From positions 1-18,358 of the forward strand of contig JBBITX010000031.1 of NCBI GenBank assembly GCA_037440545.1: DNA of 18,358 nt, in the 5' to 3' direction. Positions 7,250 to 15,634 of this stretch are shown piece after piece. The notes under the pieces were generated by a model. That model was not told the DNA's origin. It did not search any database and was given only the letters and a program-made list of their open reading frames with translations. Both the position numbers and the translations under genes were made by a program. Position 1 is the stretch's first letter; every line of letters begins with the position of its first letter. Origin of the DNA: JAVZIQ01 sp037440545 (GTDB lineage: Archaea > Thermoproteota > Bathyarchaeia > Bathyarchaeales > Bathycorpusculaceae).

Positions 7250-8708
7250 CAAAATCTCCGGTGAAGAAAAGCCTTGTCTCCCCCATTGTTTTAATGTCTA
7301 AAGCCTTAACCCTCACAACTATTGGAAAATCTTTTACAACCTTGCCGAGGACAAGGCAGTGGTGGGGAGGCAGATCCATAGCTATAGACTTCACTGTTTC
7401 CGCGTCAATGCGGGAAGCTCTTGAAACTACTTCCAAATCGTGCTCGTTTGTGAAGTTGAAGAGGAATATGTTATCTGCTTGGCGGTAAATGTTTTCTCGG
7501 ATTGTGTCAGGCTGGTTTGTGATGAAAGTTGTGAATATTCCAAAGTGCCGCATTCTAGTTACCACGTCATCCCAATAGGTTTCCCTTAGATAAAGATGAG
7601 CCTCTTCTGCAAATAGAAAAACAGCCTTAAGCCTCCATCCTGTTAGAAGCTCCACAAGTTTTCCAAGGACGTATTCAACAACTATTTGCCTGTCAATAGG
7701 AGAGGTGTTTCGAAGATTAATCACAATGGTGCCGCCCTCCCCCCGCGCCTTGAATAGGCACTCCTCTAAAAGAGTCCCCTCGGCAGCATTGTCTGTGAAG
7801 AAACCAGAGTTGACAAGGGCATAATAACGGGAGAAAAGGGCGTCCCGCACGTTTTGATTACAGTTCCAGTTACGTATTGTCTCGCCTAGCTCATGAAGGT
7901 TTAGGGAGTTCCTATCTTTTAAAAATTGCCATATACGTCTAAATTCTCTGGCTGAGGTTCCTGGAAGGTGAAGTGCATGTACAAGTATGTTTAGAAGAAC
8001 ATGAAGGTTTAGCTGTTTTAAGGCTACTTTAAAGTTTTGAGCGGGAGTTAAAACATTGACTTTGCTGTGGTAAGCGTTTTTCTTTTCATCTGAGGTTAAC
8101 CCTAACCCTGCATACTCCCCGTTTAGATCTAACACTATAACTATGGCGCCATAATGCATAAGGCTTGTCACAAGAAGCTTTGAAAGATGAGACTTGCCAG
8201 TTTCCTTCTTTCCAGTTATAATATTTAACCGCCCATCAAGATATGAGGCATCAATCGTCAAAGGTGAGGATTCCTTTGTCCATCCTAAAATAATTGGAAG
8301 GCTTCCAGAGGTTTTGGCAAGCTTAAGCAGGGTTGAAATGGAAAGCTTCTTTATAGAGGATTGGGATCGAGAGGGAAGCCATGAACTGCTTGGACTTAAA
8401 CTTCCACCCTCAATTGTGGCTCTAATCTTACATACAAGAAGCCTTGAATCCTGAATGTAGGTTATATGGGAGGAAATTTCTAAAGGGTCAAAGTCTTCCC
8501 CCTGAACCAAGTTGCCTCCGTCTGGAAGACTTCGAAGAAGCTCTTCAAGCACACCTGGAATATTTGCGAATTGGACATCTATCACTTGAACTATTAGGGC
8601 TTTCCCTGCCTCTGAGTCTTCAATAAGTAGGTAGTCGCCCTTCTCAGCCACCTCGTTTGGGAAGCTCAAAATTTGGACAACGTTGCCCTCTTTCTTATAA
8701 AGCTTCAT
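7233..8708 (-). CDS. herA: HerA-type hexameric DNA translocase (ATPase)
   Basis: HerA pumps duplex DNA for the NurA nuclease in archaeal DNA-end resection and recombinational repair. In a 491-residue chain, the N-terminal HAS-barrel (about 8-60, starting VVQILSFPNEV) precedes an FtsK/HerA RecA-like ATPase. Walker A is GKKETGKS at 166-173 and Walker B is AVFLFAEEAHLYL at 362-374. The sensor TNQP is at 397-400, and downstream arginines (RQADNIFLFN) complete the site. ATG 8708 is chosen because GGGAG lies 9 bases upstream within the end of nurA; the open frame extends further but without support. The gene overlaps the nurA stop by 14 bases, implying translational coupling. Unlike many archaeal herA-nurA loci, no mre11 or rad50 is adjacent. 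Several motif positions deviate somewhat from classical sulfolobal HerA. Confidence 0.87.
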   Translation of the reverse strand: MKLYKKEGNVVQILSFPNEVAEKGDYLLIEDSEAGKALIVQVIDVQFANIPGVLEELLRSLPDGGNLVQGEDFDPLEISSHITYIQDSRLLVCKIRATIEGGSLSPSSSWLPSRSQSSIKKLSISTLLKLAKTSGSLPIILGWTKESSPLTIDASYLDGRLNIITGKKETGKSHLSKLLVTSLMHYGAIVIVLDLNGEYAGLGLTSDEKKNAYHSKVNVLTPAQNFKVALKQLNLHVLLNILVHALHLPGTSAREFRRIWQFLKDRNSLNLHELGETIRNWNCNQNVRDALFSRYYALVNSGFFTDNAAEGTLLEECLFKARGEGGTIVINLRNTSPIDRQIVVEYVLGKLVELLTGWRLKAVFLFAEEAHLYLRETYWDDVVTRMRHFGIFTTFITNQPDTIRENIYRQADNIFLFNFTNEHDLEVVSRASRIDAETVKSIAMDLPPHHCLVLGKVVKDFPIVVRVKALDIKTMGETRLFFTGDFANEKN

Positions 8709-9777
8709 AGCGAAATTCTCCCTTCCCGAAGGGCCCAAATAGTAGCCTATGCATGTTTGGTCTGCTGACTATTTTTAATCCATATTTCTGTTGGATAAAA
8801 TGCTGAATGGCTATAACCTCACTAGCTGTAAAAGTGCAAAGTATATGCGCCAACCTTAAAGTTTCAGGGTAGCTTTGCGTTATCAAATCGTTTCCTAGAA
8901 GCCTTTCAACAGCCTCAATTCTTTTTTCCCTTGGAATTTCCCTGTCTATGTCAAGTCTAAAGGCATAATTGCCCTCTGATAGCTTTGCCACATAAACATC
9001 TCCAAGCAAAAAGAAGGGCGGTTTAAGTTTGATTTCACGTAACTCTACTAGACATGGAGGCTTGTAGTGGTGTAGGGCTTCAGGTAATAGATATCCGTTC
9101 AGCCTCAATGTTGTTGCTTTAGAAAAGGCTAAAACAATGTTGCCCCTGCTTCTGGCGCTGCTTAAAATTTCCTTCAATAGATGAGTTGAATTATCGAAAG
9201 TTCCAGCTGTAAGGGAGCCATCAAAAAGTATTATTCCGTCTCTAACAATTTTTGACAGTGTTTCCTGAAGCCATTTTTCAAGGATGCTTGCCATTCGCAA
9301 GGGTATCTGCGTGAAACTAGGTGTGGCTTCACGGTTTCCCTCTGGAAAGTTCGCCTTCTGCAACGTGTTATAGACTTCTTTAAGATTTTCCCCTGTTATG
9401 TGGAATATGAAGGGCCCTAGGCGAAGATACTCGTAATTTCCTCCATTCTTTAGGATGCTTGCACCTCTTATAGCCACCAATATGCCCTTGCTTGTTTCGC
9501 CTATTTTTATGCTTGAAGTGTCCACTGAGGAGATTATGGTTTTCTGGGTTTTAGGGTTCAAGTTTATGGGATGACCATTGATTTGGGAGGCGTACAACTG
9601 CTCGGAAGTTGTTGAATTTTGTTGAATTAATTTTTGGCCAAAATGAAGATTTTGTTTTTGTTCGCTTTTAAGAGAATGGATGCTTACTTCAAGGAAACGT
9701 TGCGGGAGTTTCAAGTCCATGCCTATTCGTGGAAAATTATATCTTGATGTTGACGCTATAGTGTATTGTTCAATCAC
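8695..9777 (-). CDS. nurA: NurA 5'-3' nuclease
   Basis: NurA is the Mn2+-dependent exo/endonuclease that works as a dimer bound to the HerA hexamer. In the 360-residue chain (numbering from the GTG start), the RNase H-like NurA core shows its acidic residues in order: Asp86 in SSVDTSSIK, Glu167 in SILEKW, Asp186 in ILFDGSL, and Asp276/Asp278 in RLDID. A C-terminal helix containing LAHILCTFTASE is also typical. I place the start at GTG 9777, 6 bases after GGTGA; TTG at 9780 is an equally close option. It is first in a two-gene operon with herA, and a symmetric TATA element lies between it and the divergent winged-helix-like gene. The first ~75 residues are poorly conserved and may be lineage-specific. 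Confidence 0.83.
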   Translation of the reverse strand: MIEQYTIASTSRYNFPRIGMDLKLPQRFLEVSIHSLKSEQKQNLHFGQKLIQQNSTTSEQLYASQINGHPINLNPKTQKTIISSVDTSSIKIGETSKGILVAIRGASILKNGGNYEYLRLGPFIFHITGENLKEVYNTLQKANFPEGNREATPSFTQIPLRMASILEKWLQETLSKIVRDGIILFDGSLTAGTFDNSTHLLKEILSSARSRGNIVLAFSKATTLRLNGYLLPEALHHYKPPCLVELREIKLKPPFFLLGDVYVAKLSEGNYAFRLDIDREIPREKRIEAVERLLGNDLITQSYPETLRLAHILCTFTASEVIAIQHFIQQKYGLKIVSRPNMHRLLFGPFGKGEFRYEAL

Positions 9778-9815
9778 CAAGATTCACCAATAGCCAATTA
9801 TTAGGGGAGTGGGCT

Positions 9816-9823
9816 ATTTAAAT
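9816..9823. promoter_or_regulatory. Symmetric TATA-like element shared by nurA and the divergent winged-helix-like gene
   Basis: ATTTAAAT is a perfect 8-bp palindrome. Leftward, a start about 26 bases away (near 9794) leaves a leader of about 17 bases holding GGTGA before nurA. Rightward, a start near 9846 leaves about 26 bases holding AAGGTG before TTG 9872. If this element is the promoter, the longer N-terminus of the plus-strand frame (from GTG 9809) cannot be translated. Confidence 0.5.
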
Positions 9824-9871
9824 GTTGTGCATGAACAAGATGCGCAATTCAATAATCAACAAGGTGAAAAG

Positions 9872-10273
9872 TTGACCCAGCACTCTTCAACCCCGCCAAT
9901 ACGTGTTAAAATGAAAATAGGAGAAGTTGAAATCGAGGTGGAATGCCTAGAAGATCAGCTGCAGTCAACAATAGACCGCATACTTACAACAGTTACGGAA
10001 AAACTGAAACAAGCACCAATCCTAACAGAGCGCGCATCAACAACACCTAGAGCAGAAACATGTAAAGGGGTAATCCAAAAACTTTGGGAGGAAGGCTGGT
10101 TTTCCACAGTTAAAAGCCTAAGCGAGGTTCACAGCGAGATGGCGAAAAGAGGATTCCATTACGATAGAACAGCTGTAGCCCACGCCCTCATAGACCTTGT
10201 CAAAGAAGGAATTCTAAGCAGGGATGGAAAACCTAGAAGATATCAGTATGCCCAAAAGAGACCCCCTCCATAA
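9872..10273 (+). CDS. Small protein with GE-rich N-terminal region and a probable C-terminal winged helix
   Basis: Not a family I can name. In a 133-residue chain (from TTG 9872, preceded by AAGGTG 4-5 bases upstream), residues about 10-30 form a beta-rich stretch RVKMKIGEVEIEVEC followed by an amphipathic helix. This pattern (VKxxxGExE...E-D/E) recurs in the two minus-strand proteins at 11103-12088. Residues about 62-130 look like a winged helix (CKGVIQKLWEEGWF ... RTAVAHALIDLVKEGILSRDGKPRRYQY), with a basic wing suited to DNA or RNA binding. The frame is open back to GTG 9809, but that would run through the presumed promoter. It is divergent from nurA-herA, so a regulatory or accessory role for that pair is possible but only inferred from position. 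Confidence 0.65.
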   Translation: MTQHSSTPPIRVKMKIGEVEIEVECLEDQLQSTIDRILTTVTEKLKQAPILTERASTTPRAETCKGVIQKLWEEGWFSTVKSLSEVHSEMAKRGFHYDRTAVAHALIDLVKEGILSRDGKPRRYQYAQKRPPP

Positions 10274-10339
10274 ATGGCCACCTATCTTAACTTTTTAGAA
10301 AATTAGCTTAATGGAGGATGGTGTGTGGATGCCTATGCC

Positions 10340-10348
10340 TTATAATTA
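10340..10348 (+). promoter_or_regulatory. TATA box of the Sfm1-type methyltransferase gene
   Basis: TTATAATTA is centred about 26 bases before the ATG at 10370, exactly the spacing expected for a leaderless archaeal transcript. No ribosome binding site precedes this ATG, which agrees. Confidence 0.55.
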
Positions 10349-10369
10349 CAGCGTATATTTAGCCTTGAA

Positions 10370-11029
10370 ATGAGGATGTTAAAATCTGAGAGGGGCATCT
10401 CGTTAGTGATCAAAGCTGAAAACACCCCAATCTTCGTTATAGAACATTTGGAGCCGGAAATAGGGAAGTGGCTTATCATGGAATACAGACATGCTTCTAA
10501 AATCGTTGGCGAAAATCGTTTGGTTTTTACTAATGTTAAAAAGAAAACTCATGCAATTAAGCTTTCAAAATTTGGATCAGTTAAGCCTGAAAGTTTCTCA
10601 GAACTATTCCGTCCGGAGGAAATAATAATATTAGATATGAAAGCTTCAAAACCGCTTAGGGTACAAGATTTTGCCTGTAAAAAAGCGGTGGTTGTAGGGG
10701 GAATATTGGGGGATCACCCTCCGAAAGGCAGAACATTTAGGCTTATAACAAGCCGTGTACCTGAAGCTGCAGCTCGAAACCTTGGCAAGTTTCAGTTCGG
10801 CATTGACGGGGCAGTTTACATGGCTAAATGTGTAAGTGAAGGAACACCTCTTTCAGAAATTCCCATAAAAAGGAGATTAACAATTAAGGCTGGTGAAACT
10901 CATTTTATAATTCTCCCATATGCTTTTCCAGTTAGAGGGGGCAAGACAATAATAAGTCAAGAACTGGTAGATTACTTACTTTCAGAGGATGGGAAGGCTC
11001 CAGAATTCCAACCATTTAAACTAAAGTAG
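10370..11029 (+). CDS. SPOUT-class SAM-dependent methyltransferase, Sfm1-like (DUF431 family)
   Basis: A 219-residue member of the SPOUT (trefoil-knot) methyltransferases related to yeast Sfm1, which methylates an arginine of ribosomal protein uS3. Recognition rests on FVIEHLEPEIGKWLIMEYRH (about 22-41), RLVFTNV (about 50-56), and the SAM-binding knot loop VVVGGILGDHPPKGRTFRL about 109-127. A conserved IPIKRRLTIKAGE segment follows near 170. That the archaeal members also act on a ribosomal protein is inference from the yeast enzyme. The start ATG 10370 fits a leaderless transcript from the TATA box upstream. It ends 73 bases from a convergent minus-strand gene. Confidence 0.82.
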   Translation: MRMLKSERGISLVIKAENTPIFVIEHLEPEIGKWLIMEYRHASKIVGENRLVFTNVKKKTHAIKLSKFGSVKPESFSELFRPEEIIILDMKASKPLRVQDFACKKAVVVGGILGDHPPKGRTFRLITSRVPEAAARNLGKFQFGIDGAVYMAKCVSEGTPLSEIPIKRRLTIKAGETHFIILPYAFPVRGGKTIISQELVDYLLSEDGKAPEFQPFKLK

Positions 11030-11102
11030 ATGGTTAAGTGTCCACTTAAAATGTTAGTCCAATTGGCTTTTAAGATTTGGAATAGCCTTTTAATCTGCCT
11101 TT

Positions 11103-11615
11103 TCAGTTGCCAATTTTAGATTTTATCTTTGGAATAATTTCTCTCTGCATCTGCATCAAACCGTAGCTGGTGATTTTATAGGTTTCATCAGCTTTTTTAG
11201 AAGCTAACCCTTCTTTAACGAGTTCTCCAAGCCTTGTGCTTGTGATCTTAGCGTTCTTCCCAAGTTTAGCCTGCAATTCCTCCTTTGAGACGCTTTCGCT
11301 ATCGGTGAGTCCCAACTGAAAGCCAAGGTGTTGGGCTAATAGCCATAAAAGGAGGGTCTCATGATCTGTTATCTTTTCCTTAGGAAGAAGAAGGCAGCTG
11401 CCTTCCTTGGAAAAAGCCATTATGTTCTCGCAGTCGGCGATGAGGCTTTGCAGGTCAATCTTTAAAATTATTTTCTTCGCAGTTTCAAATGAGGGGAGAA
11501 ACTCGCTGAAAAACTTGTTTAGGAATAGCCATACATCCTCTGGAGAGCCTGTTAAGGTTTTTTCAAGTTCGCCGTACTTGACGTGAACCATTATTTGGCT
11601 TTTTTCTCCGCTCAT
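11103..11615 (-). CDS. Uncharacterised protein, paralogue of its upstream neighbour, probable C-terminal winged helix
   Basis: No named family recognised. In 170 residues, the N-terminus (IMVHVKYGELEKTLTGSPED, about 8-27) shares the VKxxxGExE pattern seen in two neighbouring proteins. A middle segment (ENIMAFSKEGSCLLLPKEKI, about 63-82) lines up with LKGILEFTTEGPVLVTREKL in the upstream gene, showing that the two arose by duplication. The C-terminal ~65 residues (SKEELQAKLGK ... TSTRLGELVKEGLASKK) look like a winged helix, with recognition helix RLGELVKEGL. The ATG overlaps the upstream TAA by one base (TAATG), so the pair is translationally coupled. A DNA- or RNA-binding role is inferred. 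Confidence 0.72.
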   Translation of the reverse strand: MSGEKSQIMVHVKYGELEKTLTGSPEDVWLFLNKFFSEFLPSFETAKKIILKIDLQSLIADCENIMAFSKEGSCLLLPKEKITDHETLLLWLLAQHLGFQLGLTDSESVSKEELQAKLGKNAKITSTRLGELVKEGLASKKADETYKITSYGLMQMQREIIPKIKSKIGN

Positions 11616-12088
11616 TAGTTAATTTTACCTCTAAGCTTTGCTAAAACTTCGTCTTCAATCCATCTTTCCCCTTGAACCGTAAGTTTAAACTCGGTCCTCT
11701 TAGGATCCGGCTTAAAAACATGTCCCCTTCTAGTCATCTCGTTAAGGCGAGCTGGAACCATGCATTTTATACCGCTGGAATCTAAAAGCTTCTGAATTTG
11801 AGCTGCAGTGTTCTGTCTGCCCTCAGAACCATACAATATTAGGCCTATTGCCTCATAATGGGTGAGCTTCTCACGAGTTACTAAAACAGGGCCTTCGGTG
11901 GTGAACTCTAAAATGCCCTTTAGCTGAGCTGTTGCTGAGGGAACAAATTTGTTCAAAACAATGTTTGAAACGTTTTCCACAAAATCCTTCGGAAAAGCTT
12001 CAAGCATGCTTAAAACTTCCTGCGGGTTCTCCCCTTCAACGAGTATTTCTCCAAAAGATGTTTTGACGCGAACCTCAATTTTTTTCAT
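11615..12088 (-). CDS. Uncharacterised protein, first of a tandem paralogous pair
   Basis: 157 residues, not a family I can name. It begins directly with the shared N-terminal domain (EVRVKTSFGEILVEGENPQE, about 4-23), continues with an amphipathic helix, and has the conserved GILEFTTEGPVLVTREKLTH segment (about 58-77) found in its downstream paralogue. The C-terminal half (QIQKLLDSSGIKCMVPARLNEMTRRGHVFK, broken here by residues about 98-127) is winged-helix-like, ending in a basic tail. ATG 12088 is the first codon of the frame with a plausible neighbourhood; upstream is about 170 bases with no gene. The two paralogues form a compact operon convergent with the Sfm1-like gene. Confidence 0.72.
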   Translation of the reverse strand: MKKIEVRVKTSFGEILVEGENPQEVLSMLEAFPKDFVENVSNIVLNKFVPSATAQLKGILEFTTEGPVLVTREKLTHYEAIGLILYGSEGRQNTAAQIQKLLDSSGIKCMVPARLNEMTRRGHVFKPDPKRTEFKLTVQGERWIEDEVLAKLRGKIN

Positions 12089-12259
12089 AAAGGCTTAGCC
12101 CCCATTCTATTCTGAATCCTCCCCTCAATAAAATGTACAAATACCCTTTTAGAATTTACGCGCTTCACCTTCATTTTGAAGGAAATAATGTCGTTTCCCT
12201 TCAAGGATATATTGAATAAAGATTATTTTGAAATAGGCGGAACCTAGACATGCCGGCTT

Positions 12260-14158
12260 TTAGGTTAACTGCTTCAATTTTGTTTTTATTAAATTGCTTA
12301 CAAGCTCAACGTCTGCTTTGCCTCTCACCTCTTTCATGACAATGCCCATGAGGGGACCGAAGGCTTTAGATCCATTTTTCATTATTAAATCCCTATTTCT
12401 ATCAATTACACTTTCAACAATTTTCGTAAGTTCTTCTTTTGATAAGACTTTTAGGCCGAGGCTTTCAACGGCTTCTGTGATGCTTCGTCCTTCATGTTTT
12501 GAAAGCCAAGTGACAACTTCTGGAAGGGCCTCTTTTGTCAGCTGTCCGGAGCCTAGGCTTTTAAAAATTTCCCTTATCTGGATTTCTGTAATTTTCTCGG
12601 TTTGAACGCCCTCCCGCCTTAGAGCTTTAAGCGTCTCCGTGAGGAAAACTGCAATTGTTGTGGGTGAAACGTTGCTTTCAGCAGCTATTGTTTCAAAAAG
12701 CTCAGCATATTCTGAATCTATAATCTGTCCAGCAAGCTTCTGGTTTATGTTGTATTGCTTTATTAACCGGCCTAGCTTTTGCTCGGGAAGCTCTGGAAGG
12801 GAATCAAGAATTTTTTTCACGTATTCCTGTGTTATTCTTATTGGCGGTATATCTGTTTCAGGATACATTCGAGCTGCTCCTGGACGGGGCCTCATGTAAC
12901 GTGTTGTTCCATCAGGATTTGCAGCTCTGGTTTCCTCAGGAACTCCTTTTATGGCCTCTTTAGCTCTTTCAAGCACCGCCTTTAAACCGTCCTGAGCTTT
13001 TTCCAAAGTGTCTGCAACGAAAACAACAGCGTCTTCTTCTCCAGCTTGAACTGCTTCTTTCAGGGATTCCAACTCCCCCTCTGTTATTCCGTAGGCTGGA
13101 AGCTCATCTGTGTGAAATATTCCGCCAACTTTTCCCCAAAATTTTGCACGGTCAGCCATTTCTGTTCCTAAGCGTACTCCTGGCATAAGCTCAAAACTTA
13201 GGAAGCCTTTAAACTTTGGAAGTTTCAGGGCTAACACCCTGTGTTTCTTTTCTAGGGCTTTTTGGAGAACCTTACATTTTGTATGCTTGAAAACTTCTGT
13301 GACGTCGAATATTTCCTCTTTCAAGTTATCCTCCTTAGCTCCAGCTTTTCTCAGCTCTTCACTTATTTTTATTAGGTTCAGCTGTCTCTGAACTTCATAT
13401 TCTACGACGAGGGGGATTAACTCTAGCTCCTGAACTCCTTTTATTTCTGTTAATGCTCCCCTTTTTATTGATACGTTTAGGTCTTGGCGTATTGTGCCAA
13501 TTCCCCTTTTAACTCTTCCTGTAGCCCTAAGTATCTTTCCTATTGCCAGGGCAACTTCTCCAGCCTCTTTCGGCGAGGTTATAGCGGGGGATGTTGCCAC
13601 TTCTATTAGGGGTATGCCTAGGCGGTCTATTCTGTAACGTATAATTGTTCCTTCCTCCCCCATTTTTCTAGCTGCATCCTCTTCTAGGCTTACATGTTGT
13701 ATTTCGATTGTTTTCTCTCCAACTTTTATTTCTCCGTTTAGGGCGACTACGCATGTCCTTTGAAAACCTGTGGTGTTTGAGCCGTCTATTACTGTTTTAC
13801 GCATTACGTGAATTTCGTCTACAGGCTTTGCCTTCAACATAAGAGCAGCTGTTAAAGCTATTTCAACTGCTTCCATGTTGATGGGGTGAGGAGGCTCCTC
13901 ATCCATTTCCACTAAACATGAGGTTTGAGTGTTTGCTTCGTATAGGATTCTCACTCCTTTCTGAAACTCGAAGTAGGCTGCAGGGTCTATTTGACCAAGT
14001 TCGCTTTGGGTTGGCCTAAGCCGCCTTATAAAGGTGATTTCAGGCTCTTCCTTGAACAGTTCAGGCCTGCATGCACAGAAAAGCTTAGTTGAAGTTTCAA
14101 GCTGCTGATGAACCTCTAAACCCACTTTTAAGTCAAGCTCTTCACTGGTTATTTCCAT
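12260..14158 (-). CDS. gatE: Glutamyl-tRNA(Gln) amidotransferase subunit E
   Basis: GatE binds mischarged Glu-tRNA(Gln), activates the glutamyl group with ATP and, with ammonia from GatD, makes Gln-tRNA(Gln). The 632-residue length is normal. Landmarks in order: LKVGLEVHQQL at the N-terminus, the catalytic-cradle segments RYRIDRLGIPLIEVATSPAI and GTIRQDLNVSI, and the AspRS-like insertion (about 285-410). Then come RYMRPRPGAARMYPETDIPP and the helical plus YqeY-like tRNA-binding tail. ATG 14158 is chosen because GGAGGA lies 7 bases upstream, inside the end of gatD; an upstream in-frame ATG at 14176 lacks such a site. The 10-base overlap with gatD implies coupled translation of the two subunits. 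This archaeal-specific pair implies no glutaminyl-tRNA synthetase is needed. Confidence 0.95.
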   Translation of the reverse strand: MEITSEELDLKVGLEVHQQLETSTKLFCACRPELFKEEPEITFIRRLRPTQSELGQIDPAAYFEFQKGVRILYEANTQTSCLVEMDEEPPHPINMEAVEIALTAALMLKAKPVDEIHVMRKTVIDGSNTTGFQRTCVVALNGEIKVGEKTIEIQHVSLEEDAARKMGEEGTIIRYRIDRLGIPLIEVATSPAITSPKEAGEVALAIGKILRATGRVKRGIGTIRQDLNVSIKRGALTEIKGVQELELIPLVVEYEVQRQLNLIKISEELRKAGAKEDNLKEEIFDVTEVFKHTKCKVLQKALEKKHRVLALKLPKFKGFLSFELMPGVRLGTEMADRAKFWGKVGGIFHTDELPAYGITEGELESLKEAVQAGEEDAVVFVADTLEKAQDGLKAVLERAKEAIKGVPEETRAANPDGTTRYMRPRPGAARMYPETDIPPIRITQEYVKKILDSLPELPEQKLGRLIKQYNINQKLAGQIIDSEYAELFETIAAESNVSPTTIAVFLTETLKALRREGVQTEKITEIQIREIFKSLGSGQLTKEALPEVVTWLSKHEGRSITEAVESLGLKVLSKEELTKIVESVIDRNRDLIMKNGSKAFGPLMGIVMKEVRGKADVELVSNLIKTKLKQLT

Positions 14159-15507
14159 GCCGTGTCCTCCAAACATTCCCCTTTTTCTTTGTAGATGGTT
14201 CTTTCAGACAGCTCTCCAGCGATGTTTGTTTTCAAAAGCTTTTCCGCCTCTTCCATGTTGCTTGTCTGCCCGAAAATCCACATAAGCTTGACAGTGGCAG
14301 TTTCTGGCAGCATGTCCTCTAAGGGTATTACGCCTAAAGCCTGCAAATCTCTTCCCTGATCATAGACGTTCATGTTCACTCGCCCCCAAATGCACTGGGA
14401 TGCCATAGCAACTAAAACCCCATTTTTCACAGCCCTTCTTATTGGTTTAAAGCAGTAACTTCCAACGTGGCCTAATCCTGTTCCCTCCAAGACTAGGGCT
14501 TTATAGCCTTTCTCCACATACCAGTCTATGATTTCAGGGTTAATGCCTGGGTAAAATTTTATAAGGGCAACTTTTTCTTCAAATTGAGGCTTTAAAACTA
14601 GCCTTTTTGAATAGTTGCGTTTATGGTATTCGTCGACAAGCATCTTCACCTCATTATCCTGCACTTTCGCTATGGGCTGGGAGTTTACTGATTTGAAAGC
14701 ATCTCTTCTGCTTGTGTGGCATTTCCGAACCTTTGTCCCCCTGTGGATGGCTATTAGGGTGTCTGAGGGGTTTTCATGCATGGCTACAGCCACCTCGGCG
14801 AATGGGGCTTTTGCAGCTGCTGTCACAGCGCCTGTCAAGTTTGTGGCAGCGTCTGAGCTGGGCCTGTCTGCTGAGCGCTGCGAACCCACAAAAATCACTG
14901 GGACAGGCAGGTTTTGAAGGGCGAAGCTTAGGGCTGCAGCTGAATAACCCATGGTGTCTGTTCCGTGGGCTATAACCACGCCGTCTACGCCTTCCTCAAT
15001 TTTTGCTGCAGCCATTTCGGCAATCTCTTTCCAGTGCTTTGGAGTTATGTTTTCGCTGTAAAGACTGAAGAGGATGTGGGCGTCTATTCTGGCTATGTCG
15101 GCGAGCTCTGGAACAACGCTGTAAAGATCGCTTGCCGTTAGGGCTGGTCTAACAGCTCCTGTTCTATAATCAACTCGGCTTGCTATTGTTCCGCCTGTGC
15201 TTATTATGGCAACTTTGGGAAGGGGTGGATTCTGCTCTGGCTGTGGGGGAGGGAGGAAGGCTGGCTTTTCTCCCATTCCAAGTTTTTCTATACGCGTTTC
15301 AGGTGTTATGCATATGCCGATGTTGTAGCCGCTTTTTAATTTTATAACCACGTGTTTATCGTCCCCGTACTCAGATCTCGGTATCAATATGCCCACATAG
15401 GTTTGGCCTTCTTTTTGCACGCGGATTAAGTCCCCTATCTCAGCTCCGGCCCTTTTGAGAGTTTCTAAAACCTTTCCCTTGTATCCTGAAAAACTCTCTT
15501 CGCCCAT
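14149..15507 (-). CDS. gatD: Glutamyl-tRNA(Gln) amidotransferase subunit D (asparaginase-like)
   Basis: GatD hydrolyses glutamine (or asparagine) and passes ammonia to GatE. The 452 residues consist of an N-terminal beta-barrel domain (about 8-75), a proline-rich linker (PPPQPEQNPPLP, 86-97) and an L-asparaginase-type domain. Catalytic residues are visible: Thr107 in IISTGGTIAS, Thr183-Asp184 in AHGTDTM, and the lysine in the conserved HRGTKVRKCHTSRRDAF segment (256-272). Ser/Gln-containing FVGSQRSADRPSSD also fits. ATG 15507 has GGAG about 9 bases upstream. It is the first gene of the gatDE operon; 127 bases separate it from elp3 upstream on the same strand. Confidence 0.95.
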   Translation of the reverse strand: MGEESFSGYKGKVLETLKRAGAEIGDLIRVQKEGQTYVGILIPRSEYGDDKHVVIKLKSGYNIGICITPETRIEKLGMGEKPAFLPPPQPEQNPPLPKVAIISTGGTIASRVDYRTGAVRPALTASDLYSVVPELADIARIDAHILFSLYSENITPKHWKEIAEMAAAKIEEGVDGVVIAHGTDTMGYSAAALSFALQNLPVPVIFVGSQRSADRPSSDAATNLTGAVTAAAKAPFAEVAVAMHENPSDTLIAIHRGTKVRKCHTSRRDAFKSVNSQPIAKVQDNEVKMLVDEYHKRNYSKRLVLKPQFEEKVALIKFYPGINPEIIDWYVEKGYKALVLEGTGLGHVGSYCFKPIRRAVKNGVLVAMASQCIWGRVNMNVYDQGRDLQALGVIPLEDMLPETATVKLMWIFGQTSNMEEAEKLLKTNIAGELSERTIYKEKGECLEDTAWK

Positions 15508-15634
15508 TTGAAGTTCTCCAAACTTTAATTGAAAAGAGGGCGTCTACGGTTTTAACTTTACCGCATGTGAGGGGGGTGGGATTCTTTCAAAACTTTAAAT
15601 TTCATTTTTAACCTTTGAAACTCTCTCCCTTTTT

